This document shows, one piece after another, positions 1 to 11,109 of a stretch of DNA of 64,000 nt. Position 1 is the first letter of the stretch; every line of letters starts with the position of its first letter. The position numbers and the translations under genes are program-made. The notes under the pieces are model-generated. The model saw only the letters and a list, made by a program, of their open reading frames with translations, was not told where the DNA came from and ran no database searches. Origin of the DNA: Erythroxylum novogranatense (Eukaryota > Streptophyta > Magnoliopsida > Malpighiales > Erythroxylaceae); assembly GCA_029891385.1 (NCBI GenBank), contig CM057226.1, forward strand, positions 91,272,977 through 91,336,976, written 5' to 3'.

Positions 1-1532
1 ATTTTAAAATATTTTTTTACTTAAAGAGTAAAATTAAGATAATTGTCAAAATTTTAGATGGCGTCATGCTAATAATTTGGTTGGAAATTAGTTAAGCTTT
101 CTCTTACGTTTAAATTATAAGTTCATGCCTTTGAAACACAAACAATTTGTTCATTAGAGGTTGATTTAAGTGATAAAGAAAAACTCTCAATAACTTTAGG
201 TCTTAGGCAGTTTTAAACAAATATTACTATTAAAATAAATAAGTGAAGAAATTGCATCAATTTAGCTAGACATTATCCGACATTTGTTCTGATCCTTATC
301 CAATGTGAAGCTAAAGCAGTCAATAACAAAAAAACATTTCCCAAGTCATAATCCACATTAACATTGCAAGTACCTTGTTGATTGTCACTTCACTCCCCAA
401 GAGCAACCAATTGAGATCCAACAAATGGTTATTGACTTGTTGTAACATAAACTTCAAATGGGCAATGGAGCCTCCATGACCTCCATAGTTAGTTAGCATC
501 CAACCGAATTTGTTTGGTTCATTAATTTCCTTGAGAGAATCAGACCTTTCACTATCACTGTCATGTCCGACCAGTAATCACCTTAACCAGACGTAAATTT
601 ATTAAAATGTTCTTTTGTCTATCCATATAATTGTCAATCTCTTTAAGGCAGTCTTTTCCCATCAGTTTCCTTAGCTGTCACTACGCCATTGGTCCCATAG
701 ATTTCGTATCCAACCCCTCTATGTCTACTACCATACGGATGGGACCACCATAACACATCCATGTCACGATCAAGAAGCGTCAGCGATACGCACCACCCAG
801 GAACATGATCGGGACATGGCAAGTCAAACGTTAATGTTAGCCCACTTGAGATGCTGATCGTTTCGTGTTGGGATGTGGAACTTGAAGATCTGACGGCGGA
901 GGATTTATGTGAAAGTCATCTTTGATTCGGTACAGGGACGTAAAATTCTGGGAAATCAAACGTTCCCAAGGATTTCTCGGTGCATGTGTTGTGTCCCTAA
1001 GCGTATGTGATTATTCTGTGGCTCCGACTTCCGAGGATAGTTCGACAGGTTGATCTTAAGGAATAACTTTGTGCCAGAACCCGTTCTTACCTATGCCAGA
1101 TCACATGAACTCTTCTGTGTGTTAGATATTTTTTTCAATTATATTTTATTTATATATTTATGTATCATATTACCCATAATCTTTTGTTCTACTTTGTTGG
1201 TTCTTCATTCTGCATCTGATGACAAAAGGACTGTAAAGAATTGAAACACTTGTTCTCAGATCTTAAGAATGACTTCCAAGTAGTTTAATACTAACTCTTT
1301 TTCTGGTTAAGCGCATCCTATATATAAATATACGACAAATGGCATCTTCAGAAGTTTGCTACACTCTGAAGATTATGATGTGTCCAATGTAGTAACTATC
1401 AAAGAAAGAAAGAAAGAAATGTTTAACTTGCATGCAAAAGAAATTGAGTCCAATTCATTACCTAAGAAAGCAAAGTTCAAAGTTCCAGATGCCCAAGAAA
1501 CCTTGCATTAAAAACTCCTGAGAAGAAATATC
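1..1532. other. 3' flank of the RING-H2 gene
   Basis: No complete gene is seen here. The part nearest the RING-H2 stop codon should be its 3' UTR: on the minus strand an ATAAATAAAA-type polyadenylation signal lies near 1140-1160, about 380 bases past the stop. A short GAAA microsatellite lies at about 1404-1420. Further left the sequence is mixed, with one coding-like minus frame listed separately (643-915). The rest shows no repeat structure or domain that I can name. Confidence 0.5.
643..915 (-). pseudogene. Coding-like fragment of unknown identity
   Basis: This is an open minus-strand frame of about 90 codons between an upstream TGA and a TAA at 643-645, with no usable ATG. Its composition is more protein-like than its surroundings: it contains GWCVSLTLLDRDMDV and then SHPYGSRHRGVGYEIYGTNG, rich in aromatic and glycine residues. 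It is locally less AT-rich than the flank. I do not recognise the family. It could be a terminal exon of a gene running off the left edge, a decayed gene, or chance. A same-strand position 600 bases past the RING gene's stop makes it a separate unit from that gene. Confidence 0.25.
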
Positions 1533-4500
1533 TCAAACATCCAGAGCTCCCATCTTGCAGATCGGGCAGGCATTCTTCTCCACAAGCCACTGCTTAATAC
1601 AATCAAAGTGAAAGAGATGACCACAATCTAACTTCGATACGTTTTCCCCATCAGCAAACTGCTCCTGAAAATGAAAGCAAAAAAAAAAAAGAGGAACAGA
1701 TAGAGGAATTTGTATGATGCTAAAACAAATAGATGCTTCACATGAAAGACAAATATTTGCATATGGAGAGCTAAACTGAATCAAATCTAAGTATTGGTAG
1801 TTATATATAAATGGTAGAGGAGCAAAAACCAAGGAATTAAAACTATGTGATATATATATATATGAATGGACCACATTGACTTGTGACAAATACTGGAGCA
1901 ACTTACCTGACAGATGCAGCATGGTTCTTCTTCCCTCAAAGAGCTATTTGATCGATACTCCTGGTAAGACAGATGATTCAGAATAGTAGTCTCACTCAAC
2001 CCTGCGTTGACGAATCCAATTTGTTCTTGCAGGTGAAGAAGCTCCTAGAAGTGCAGAATCATTTTTGGAAAGTAGCAGTCAGAGATGCAAGTTACATGCT
2101 TGAAATTTGAAAGTCCTCTATATGCTTTAAGAAATAAAGGACTTTAATAGTGATCACCAAACGATACAAATGTTACCTCATAACTCATGTTGTCCACATC
2201 AAGACGCATATCTTGATAAGTATCAGGTTCGTCAGGGATGCCATACAACACTGAACGGTCAATTACCATCACATCCTAGCATATCACAAAAATGTTAAAA
2301 TCATAGAATAAAGAAAAATTGAAAGCTTTCAACTTGCTATCTTTAAGGTAATGATTTGTTTTCTACCGTTAATTGTAAATTTTCAATACTGATTTTATTA
2401 TGGTAATTTGGAAACAGATAGATAATAGCTGAGGTAAAGACAACCGTAAACCAGTAACAATATTACTGTTTGCTGAGGTAAAGACAACCGTAAACCAGTA
2501 ACAATATTACCTCAAACAGTAATGTGCCCCCTCTACGGACAGTTGCCAAAGCATTGCGAACCTGTTTGAGAGCAAACTAAAGAGTTGAAACATCTAAGTC
2601 ATGGTTTCAAGAATGCCAAGACAAAACAAGGTGAATGATCCATTTAACAGTTATGGGCATAACCAAGTTTATGCATCTAACAATTACTAATAAAAGATAG
2701 TACAAAGCACATAATTTATATGATGAAAAGAATACAAAACGACATGTTATGTACAGAGAACTTCTAAAAGATTTCTCAGTATCCAATTTATCAAGGATAA
2801 ACGCTCCAGAAACATTTCATATAAGAGTCACTAATAACTTGCTTCAGCAAAAGCTGGCTTTGTAGTTGCGTCTGAAAGGTACATTAGAATGCAACCAACA
2901 TTTATACCAATTTTTTCTATAGATCAATATTCTAAAGGCCAGGACAGAAATGGACTATATCTTGCTTTCTTGAAACACCCTTTGCCAGCTACTAGTCATT
3001 TACATCCTCAAAATGGGAAAAAAAAATTAAGGATCCACTCAATATCTGAAGAGATATGTGAAAGCATTGTTTGGTCGTTGAATCAGAACTATACATGATT
3101 TTATGTAGTTTGAGCGAGAAATCTGCATACTATTACATCTAAAAAGATTGGGGCGACAAAATTGCATATTATCACATGCTTTTCAGAGATAAAACTAACT
3201 TCAACATATATGGCTCAAAAAACAGGGTTAATGTACCAGAAGGAATAATATGGAGTAGAAATGATGGCTATCTTTTCCAAGGTGTATCCTCTTTTCTTAT
3301 TTGGTGTTCAGTTCAGAATTGAGGGCAGTTGTCTATTATCATCAGCAATAAATATCCCACTAATGCACTGAACTGGCCGAGTTAATATTACTTTCCAATG
3401 CATTGATACGTCCTTGGCATATTGCAAGCTTGCTACCAAGATAAGGTATGTTAAGCCTGTAAAATTTTTTCTCTGACTTTGGCATGAAACCTTTGGGAAG
3501 GTGTGTAGGACTTGACCAAACCTTCAACTTAAGATGGAGAGAACCTTCATATCCGGTTTTGATAAGAGTCCTGGAGTTCCTATTGTGCTCCTCCTACTTT
3601 TCCAATTTGGAAAGAACTTGCAAACATTCATATTTGGTGCCTCAAACACTCTCAAACCCTTGATTGAGGCATATTGTTGGGTTTTGTAAAACCATGACCA
3701 GTAAATCTGGTGATTTAAGACTTCAATTCCTATACACTATTGCAAGATTCCAGTTGTAACTTGTCCAATTCTTTAAGCAATGACTGTAAGATATTTTATG
3801 AGCATCAACTCCATTTCAACCAACCTCTAAAGCATCTTTATGTTTACGAGTCTGAACTTTCGGCCTTCTCACCAATCTGATGTCTCTGCCGCCACTACCC
3901 CCAAAAGAAAAAAAAAAAGAAGAAAAGACAAGGAGAAAAAGAAAAATAATAAAACCAGGTAGATTTTGGCTCTAGCTCTTAAGTTAATCCATAGTCCAAT
4001 AGAAAATGGTGCTACTCTAACAAATCATTAGAATTGATGCTAAACTGTTTGGGGGACATAGGGGGACATGGGTTCACCGACTAAAGATAAAGAATTAAGA
4101 AACAAAAGAAACTAACTTCGCAAGGGTACTGTTTCCTTAAAGATAGATATCCTGTCTAGTACCTTAAGATAGATGAATCAGAATAATGAGATCGTAAGTT
4201 GTCAACCAGAACAAAAATGTTCTGCATGCAATGACCAAATTTCATAAAAGAATTTCTTTAATTGTACATACCTCAGATGCCAGTCTGCTTCTCCTCTGTG
4301 CAGGAGTTGCAAATCGCTGACCGACCTCAGTAAGGTTATCAGTTTGTCTCTCTTCCATTATTGACAATCCTGACCTGAAGGTCTGAGGTGGAGATCTTAA
4401 AAAATTACCCGCTCTCCCGGATGGTTCCAACTCTCTTGCTGCAGGAGAAGAATTAAAATGTATGGGGGAGTGACGACTTTGCACTTGACTGCCTCCTTGA

Positions 4501-5966
4501 TTGGCAATGCTTTGCCACACTCTCCGTTGAAATTCCTCAACAAAGCTTGACGGGCCATTCCATGTTGGAGACATTCTCTGCATAAATTCCTCAGGCATTC
4601 TTACCTGGGAAATCTGATTGGAAGCAGATGGATGATGGTGATAGAATTGTGAGCTGAAGCCATTTGGAGAACTAGAAGCAATATTACTACTTGACCCAGA
4701 GGAAAACATCATTGGTTCATTCTCCAGATTTCCCCTTTGGAAATCAGTAACAACCATATCATATCCTGGATTGTTCCTGATATTAATGGCTGTAGGGATT
4801 GCTTCTCCACTCCTTACAGTGTAAACAGACGTGCTTGATATACCAGTTCTTGGTGCGGTGATATTATTTAATTGAAAAGATGGCAGATTTGATGCAGCAT
4901 TTGGAACACGCGCCTGAGGGTTTATGAAAGTTGTTGGAGAAACTACTCCTGATGAAGAGATTGTATTCATAGTATGATCAGATGATAACGTAGATGGCTG
5001 CTCAGGCCATTGAACACTAGCATTCCTTGAGATCCAAGCAGGTAAATTGGATGGTAAAAGTTCTGATCCATTGGAAGCTCTTCCAAGTCTAACACTTCGG
5101 TGATAGTCATCTGCTTCTCCTGCTACACTTAAACTTTGATTTGGACCAGAAACTGCATCTCCCCCAGCTCCAAGTCCCAGATTGTCAGAACTGGAAGCTT
5201 GATGCAGCAAAGGAGCTACTTCTGCACCATTCATAATTCCTGCACCCAACTGCTCTGGACGGCTAGCACTCTGGTCCCTATCCATGGAACTTGATATATC
5301 TGAAATTTCACTAGAATTTTCTTGAACAGCAACAGCTTGCTGAGGTGACCTTGAGCTTTCACCCAGAAGGAGCTCTCCAGAAGGCTCAGGCAGGGTCCAT
5401 TTACAGGACAGACGTCGACTGTCAGATAGATCTTCTCCACTATTATTTTTCTCCAACATATATTCCGCGGTTCCTGCTGATATTGCAACTGAATTTGCAG
5501 TGCCATTAGGAGGCTCATTTTGATTAGAGCCTGGTCTGCCTGGTGGCAATTGGTTCATAATAAAGCCTGATTCCATATCTTGATAATTGCCATCAAATAC
5601 AACATTCAAGTCTATGTTATGATGGGAAGCACTTGAACTGGTCCCAGGCATATTTGATGGTCCATTTATGAGCTGACCATTTAGCAGGTTCAGATTGGAA
5701 GGATGTCTATTTTCCAGGGTTGCATCAATTCCAGCACCAACTTGAGGGGGAGAAAGCGGCCCATCTTCATTTAAGAGATCATGAAACCAAAACTGGGGTT
5801 CAGGACTAACAGTCTCCAAAAGACCAACAGCAGGATGCCAACCATGAACCTGTGCTTCACCTGGAACAATGCTATGTTGCTCCATCTGAATATCGATGCC
5901 ATGGAATCCATCTTCCAAATGAATGTTCTCTGGAAAGTTGTTGGAGCCATTGCCTTGGCCAGACAT
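1533..5966 (-). CDS. RING-H2 E3 ubiquitin ligase, MBR/RHG1A-like
   Basis: Five coding exons on the minus strand: 5966-4272, 2561-2511, 2275-2177, 2044-1907 and 1664-1533. All introns are GT-AG and all junctions fall between codons, giving 704 residues. The start is the ATG opening MSGQGNGSNN at 5966. Residues 1-565 are Ser/Asn/Gly/Pro-rich and probably disordered. About 583-640 is the helical region conserved in this family (DMRLDVDNMSYE then LLHLQEQIGFVNAGLS). The C-terminal RING-H2 has ligands C657, C660, C675, H677, H680, C683, C694 and C697; spacing is C-x2-C-x14-C-x1-H-x2-H-x2-C-x10-C-x2-C and none is missing. It ends six residues after the last ligand region. RING-H2 proteins recruit E2 enzymes to ubiquitinate substrates; Arabidopsis MBR1/MBR2 act on Mediator subunit MED25. 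Substrate here is inferred only from family. It appears intact and single-copy in the window. Confidence 0.9.
2428..2510. repeat. 39-bp direct repeat abutting a splice donor
   Basis: Two identical 39-bp copies lie at 2428-2466 and 2472-2510, separated by 5 bp, inside the intron after the 17-codon exon of the RING-H2 gene. The second copy ends exactly at the exon border (exon begins at 2511), so the duplication also copies the donor sequence GTAATATTG 44 bp into the intron. The exact match suggests a recent duplication. The upstream donor should still be used, because it alone follows the GAG exon end. Confidence 0.85.
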
Positions 5967-8380
5967 TGTGAGATATATTACCTGAACCACCTGAAAAAGA
6001 CTGTCTAGAATTAGGACTGCTCTGGAGATCTAAGAATAAATTCATAGTATTGGAACTTATTAAAAGGACAGTTCAAACATATTCCCTTAAATACTAATAT
6101 CAACTCCATTGGGTACGTAAAGACACTTAGCTAGAAAGAGAAGTCACACAATACAAATGTTCACAGCAATGAAATTAATAAGCATATGATAGAAAAATTA
6201 TAAAATAAGCAAACATTATGAAAACCAATATTCTTGAAAACAGAAGGCAAGAGAATTAAGCACAAAGAATGCACATGTTGATATAACAACAATTGCATTC
6301 AATAGGTAGTAATTAGCAATTTCCACAACTGACTGTAACTCTAATACATTCATCCAAACCTAAGGCGAGGTCCTTGTTGATGATCCATATAAGCCTATCT
6401 GGAAAATCATGCATCCTAGTTTTGTCTTGAGATGAACATAAAAAGAATAATTAGTGAAATTTATGATGACCACTTTAAGCATATGTTGTATCAAGAATAG
6501 TTCATCTTCTTGACTACTCTTCTAACAGACAAACAAATGCAAGAAGTTTGTACTTCGTCTTAATCAGAAAAACTGAAAGCATGGTTAATAGGGATTTGTG
6601 GAGATCAAAGGCTAGAAGAATGTGGTCTTGCCCTTAAGCAAGCATTATCTACAATGCGCACTATTTTATTCATGGATTTGAACACTAATTCAAACTTCAA
6701 TAAAAAGAGAAAATTGAAGGAAAAAAAAACCTCGAGAACTGGTTATCAACTGTACTCTTATGACATTGAAAAATAAATGAACAAGGTCAAGAATTTCCTT
6801 TTGGCTTTTCAAAACCAAGCCTTTACCTAACAGCAAACCCATACTGTGAAAAATAATCCAAGGTCACCAAAAGTTTCTTTTTTTTGATACATTGAAAAGC
6901 TATCATGTTGGAGAAGAGGCTCCCAACCTTCTCTACGAATGAGCCACAAGCCCATTAGTAGGCCTCCGAAGTGGTAATGCTTGCATGGTGAAACATACAA
7001 AAACTATGTAACTTATAATTTTCAAATATTAATCACAGTCATGATTGTGATTCATGAAATTTTTGATTAAAAATGAAAAGAAATAGGAAGTTCAAAAACT
7101 TGAATGTAGCTAAATTGAAGGTCATCTTCCCTTGATCCTTATGATTATATTAGAAGATTCCCCATCCTCAAAAGGATAAATGAACATAGGCATTAGAAAT
7201 CAACAAAGTGTTGACTAAGAAGGATACAGAGGAACTAACAAATAGCATATCCCTTGTAAAAATTACCTTGCTATCTCTTACAAGCACAAAATCTTTCTCT
7301 TATCCAAATGTCATTAATCTCTAAAGTAGAAGGAACACTTTGCAATACAAAAATAAATGCCCTCCTGTCAGTAAATTATAAATCTCATATTTGAAAAACT
7401 TTATAGGAATATACACATTTTTACACTTTTTTCAACTTCCAAAAACGATAAAATTAGGACATCCATGGGAACATTTTATTTAGACAATAACAGGTCCTGT
7501 CTTTCCACAAGCATGCATCAAGAGAATGTCCTTGTTGTAATGTTCCTCTCCAATGGTAACTAACGTCGCATTGAAATGTTTGTCCCAAACCATATCACTT
7601 CTCAAACCAAGATGCATATTGTTATGATACACCTCAGAGTACAAAGATGTGACTGTAAAACAATAAAAGGGATCGTTCATTTGAACATGTGGGCTAGACC
7701 ACATATCCACACCAAGATCAAAGAACAATCAACAGCTGGAGCGACAGATTGGCAAGCATTTGGTTGATTAGACATCATTCAAGAAGCAGTATAGTTGTTT
7801 GTATTTCATTTGATTATTTAAGAACAAACGGAAATAAATAAACTGAAAGAATAGAAGACAAACTTTAACAGAAAGGGCGTAGTTAAAACTCGATTTATCA
7901 TGAAACCATGTAAGACAAAGAATCAAGCCATTAGAAACACACAACCTTAAAGACCACCTAAAAAATTTGTTTAAAATGTATAGAAATAGTTCAGATTTTC
8001 GTTAGAGATCAATACAAGAAAAAATAAACATAAAAGGAAATCGAACTCAGTAAACTAGCTTAAATCTACTATTAGAAATTGACTTCAAAATTGCCACTTC
8101 TGATAAACAAGTAAATCAAGATCACCAACTTCAGAGACACAAACATGTATCCTCACAAGCACCAAACAAGATGCACAACCACACATAATCACTGGATTAT
8201 GCATGATCACCACCAGCCACACACAAAAAAGACCACCTGAAGAAGAAAGAAGGAATACCCAGAAAAAAAGACCAGGTATTGATTGGTGAGCAGCTGGAAA
8301 GCTGAAAGCTTTGGACCAAAAACAACTTCTCTCTGACTAAAAGCTGTTTGTTTGCTAGTAAAGGTATGAAATTGGGTATG
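5967..8380 (-). other. 5' leader and leader intron of the RING-H2 gene
   Basis: This 2.4-kb stretch lies between the inferred transcription start and the first coding exon. An acceptor-like TTTTTCAG ends at 5991 on the minus strand, and a second CAG lies at 5982, so the ATG at 5966 is probably reached through a spliced 5' UTR. The 5' exon near 8280-8380 is pyrimidine-rich, as leader exons often are. I could not fix the donor. The intron body is AT-rich and holds no recognisable gene; short open frames around 7480-7770 on both strands show no domain. Confidence 0.55.
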
Positions 8381-8407
8381 AGGAAATAGGGGGGTGGGAT
8401 GACTGGG

Positions 8408-8416
8408 CATATATAG
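8408..8416 (-). promoter_or_regulatory. TATA box of the RING-H2 gene
   Basis: The minus strand reads CTATATATG here, followed by a C-rich then pyrimidine-rich leader. Transcription would start about 30 bases downstream, near 8380, giving a leader that runs toward the splice acceptor at 5991. It is the best TATA match upstream of this gene within 500 bases. The plus side (8600-8950) is strongly pyrimidine-rich and may belong to the promoter. Confidence 0.6.
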
Positions 8417-10409
8417 TCTGAAAAACAAGAGTGAATGAGTCAATTAAAATGGGATAACAATCTGGACAGAAAGAAATTGCCAATGTTAGATATGAATCAT
8501 AATTACAAAGAGTGTAGAAACAAGTATGGTAGTAAGGAGTCATGGTTGGCCGCTGACCAATTGGATTTGCATCCCACTTCAAAACCTCGCAATGTTGGCC
8601 TCGTGTCATTTTTCTCTGCATTGTTCTCTCTCTCTCCAATTTTTTTTACCCTTCAAAGTTTTCTTTCCCTCTCAATATCTGGCATCTATGGAAACCAAAT
8701 TCCGGGACTATACCGCCAAAGATTTTCGACATGCTTTAGCTGTTCTGGGTTTGGTGTTGAAGAGTGGTGGTTCGTGTGTTTCTCTCTTCCCTCCTCGTCC
8801 GTGTCTGTCTTCGGCCGTTTCAAACTTCCCTTGAGTGGACCCCACTTGTTTAAATCCCACTTCTTTTCTCTTTTTTTTTCCCCTTTTAATATGAAGCCTT
8901 CCCTCTTTACTCTTTACTCTTTAGTCTTTAGTTTTTACCCATTCATTTCATTTGCCTAACATTTTTTAAGCTAATAAAAGGAATTATTGTGCAAGAATTT
9001 TCTAAAATTTTATTTTGTTTAATGCAATATATATTACTTTAATTTGAAAATTATACTCAAAATTTGTTAATTACTTAAAATTTATCTAATATTTATGTAT
9101 TAAATTAAATATGTTTACGGGAAAAACATTATTTATAAGTTAGTTATTCTTATACATTAAATTTTACAATTCAAAATTGGTTAATTCGGTTACTCTTTTA
9201 AGCCATATTAATACATTAATTAGTTTTCTTAATAAATAATTTGATACAAATTGTCTAATAAATGTACGATGTTATCTTAATTTCTTTAATACCGCTTTGA
9301 TTTAGATAAATGTATGATAAATTTAAATAACGACAATTTTCTTATTTTTAAAAATTATTAATAAATCCTTAATTTATATGAATTTTCAATTCAATATTCA
9401 TATTTTGTACAAACTTATAATTGCATCCAAAATAGTTTGGGATGTTTTAAACAAAAATTATCTTTACTAACCATTTAATTTTGTTTTGATGAGAGATTAG
9501 CAATCTTACAACAAGAAAATAGGTATAAATAATTAAATAATTTAAAGACTAATAAATATTATAATATCCAATACACATACTTCATTAATGTCACTTGAAT
9601 TCTAGGATTGTGCCTCTTATGTTATTGTTAGGCATGCATAAAGGAAGTAAATTAAATTTTCATATCCATATTTAAGTAGTTCATTTTTATGTTTCTTACT
9701 TCTTAGATTTATCTGATCATGAATTGAACGACTAAACATTGCATTTAAAATATTTAAAGGAGAAGATAAGTAGAAATTAAAGTCACTTAAATCATTTATT
9801 CAACTGGAGTTTTGCATTAACCTTCACAAATATCTTCTCATTCAATGTATCTTATTAATCAATCATCCTTGAATTAGTTTGATTGTCATAAAAAAAAACC
9901 TAGTTATGTGGGAAACTAAATGGCAAAATGAAATTGAAGGTGAAATCGGAAATTGTGAATTAAAAACAATAATATTTAAAATATATTATTCTTCATGTAA
10001 GCCTCTTCTCCTATATATTCTTAATTATTTATAGTTATTTATTTAATTTATATTTATGTTTTTTATCTAACTTTAATTTTTATCTTTATTAGTTAGATTT
10101 AGTTTTATTATTTAACTTTTATTTATATTTATATTTAGTTATATTTAAATTGATATATCTATTAAAAGTAAGGCAAATAAATGAAAATATGTTATAGATT
10201 TTCTAATATAATTTTCTAAAATATATTTTATGAAAACCGACTTGTATTGCTATTCTTTAGAATTTGAAAATTATCATAGTGCTATTATCAAAATTATATT
10301 ATTATCATATTAATATTATCCAAATACGAAAAGACCAAAAAAATCAATTGAAGTTAGAGAATGAAGTATCAAGTACCGATAATAGTATGTATTTTTCTTT
10401 GTTAAATTG
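8417..10409. other. AT-rich spacer
   Basis: About 2 kb between the RING-H2 promoter and the left LTR of the Tat element. The first 540 bases are CT-rich on the plus strand, including a short ACTCTTT/AGTCTTT run near 8905-8932. From about 8960 to 10300 the sequence is very AT-rich, with no open frame of note and no inverted or direct terminal repeats that I could find. I see no gene. Confidence 0.6.
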
Positions 10410-10843
10410 TGGTTCAGCCTGGTTCTGGCGTGGCTGCACGTTGTCGTTTGGATTCATGGAATCGACTGCTGAACACGAGAATTTCGGCTTGAAGGTTCCT
10501 ACAAAACAAGAAAGGCACGTCAGGGGTTGTTTCCCGATCAGCCCCTTCGACGCTCAAGCTAGTTAGTCTTTTGGTGAAGGTGGGATCGCTATAAGTAGAG
10601 AGAACTAGGGTTATGATCACATACCTCTATTATGGCAAAGTCGTACCTTATATATGGAGCAGGTGCTAGGTTTAAGTCTTTACGTCTGCATAGGAGATTT
10701 CCACCCACGAATGGACTGTGGAGACGTGGACTGGGCCTGGGCTTAGCTTAGCCGATAGACGTCAGACCAATCCTTGGGAGATGGACCGATCGGCCCATGA
10801 GTTGTTATGACTGAATTTGGGTCCAGCACGACCGACCCGACCA
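10410..10843 (-). repeat. Tat element 3' LTR
   Basis: 434 bp, plus-strand ends TGGTTCAGCC and CCCGACCA (TG...CA). It aligns over its whole length to 27248-27677. A 4-bp insertion (AGTT) near 10560 is absent from the other copy. Preceding bases AATTG form one side of the target duplication. Confidence 0.9.
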
Positions 10844-10859
10844 TAAGCCCCCCTATTCC
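10844..10859 (-). other. Tat element polypurine tract
   Basis: Directly internal to the 3' LTR the minus strand reads GGAATAGGGGGGCTTA. A purine run touching the 3' LTR is the expected plus-strand primer of an LTR retrotransposon and fixes the element's orientation. Confidence 0.75.
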
Positions 10860-10895
10860 TCGAGTCTGAGCAAAGATAAGGGTCGAAGGAGTATA

Positions 10896-11104
10896 CAAGG
10901 GTCTTGTAGCTCGTCTGTTAGGCCCGATTGATCGGTTATCAATCTTGTAGCTCGTCTATAGAACAGCTCGTGTTAGGTCCAATTGATCGGACATTAGTGC
11001 ATAGTGCGTGAATGCTAGTATTAGGATCGGTCGGCTGCGCGTCCCGATTGGTCGGCATTGATACCTGTTGCGTGGCAGCTCGTACCGGGAGAGTGTAGGC
11101 GAAC
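10896..11104. repeat. Short degenerate repeats near the Tat 3' LTR
   Basis: The phrase CTTGTAGCTCGTCT occurs at 10903 and 10943, each followed by a variant of GTTAGGYCCRATTGATCGG, and looser TCGGTCGG/GCAGCTCG variants continue to the solo-LTR insertion point. This is a second small repeat field in the same non-coding tail as the 111-bp array. Confidence 0.55.
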
Positions 11105-11109
11105 AGCTG

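Noticed and set aside
7480..7767. Overlapping 82- and 63-codon frames in the leader intron
   Set aside because: No recognisable motif; both strands open over the same bases, typical of chance.
8435..8959. 174-codon plus-strand frame upstream of the RING-H2 gene
   Set aside because: Low-complexity Ser/Phe/Leu composition from a CT-rich promoter region; no domain and no splice or leader signals.
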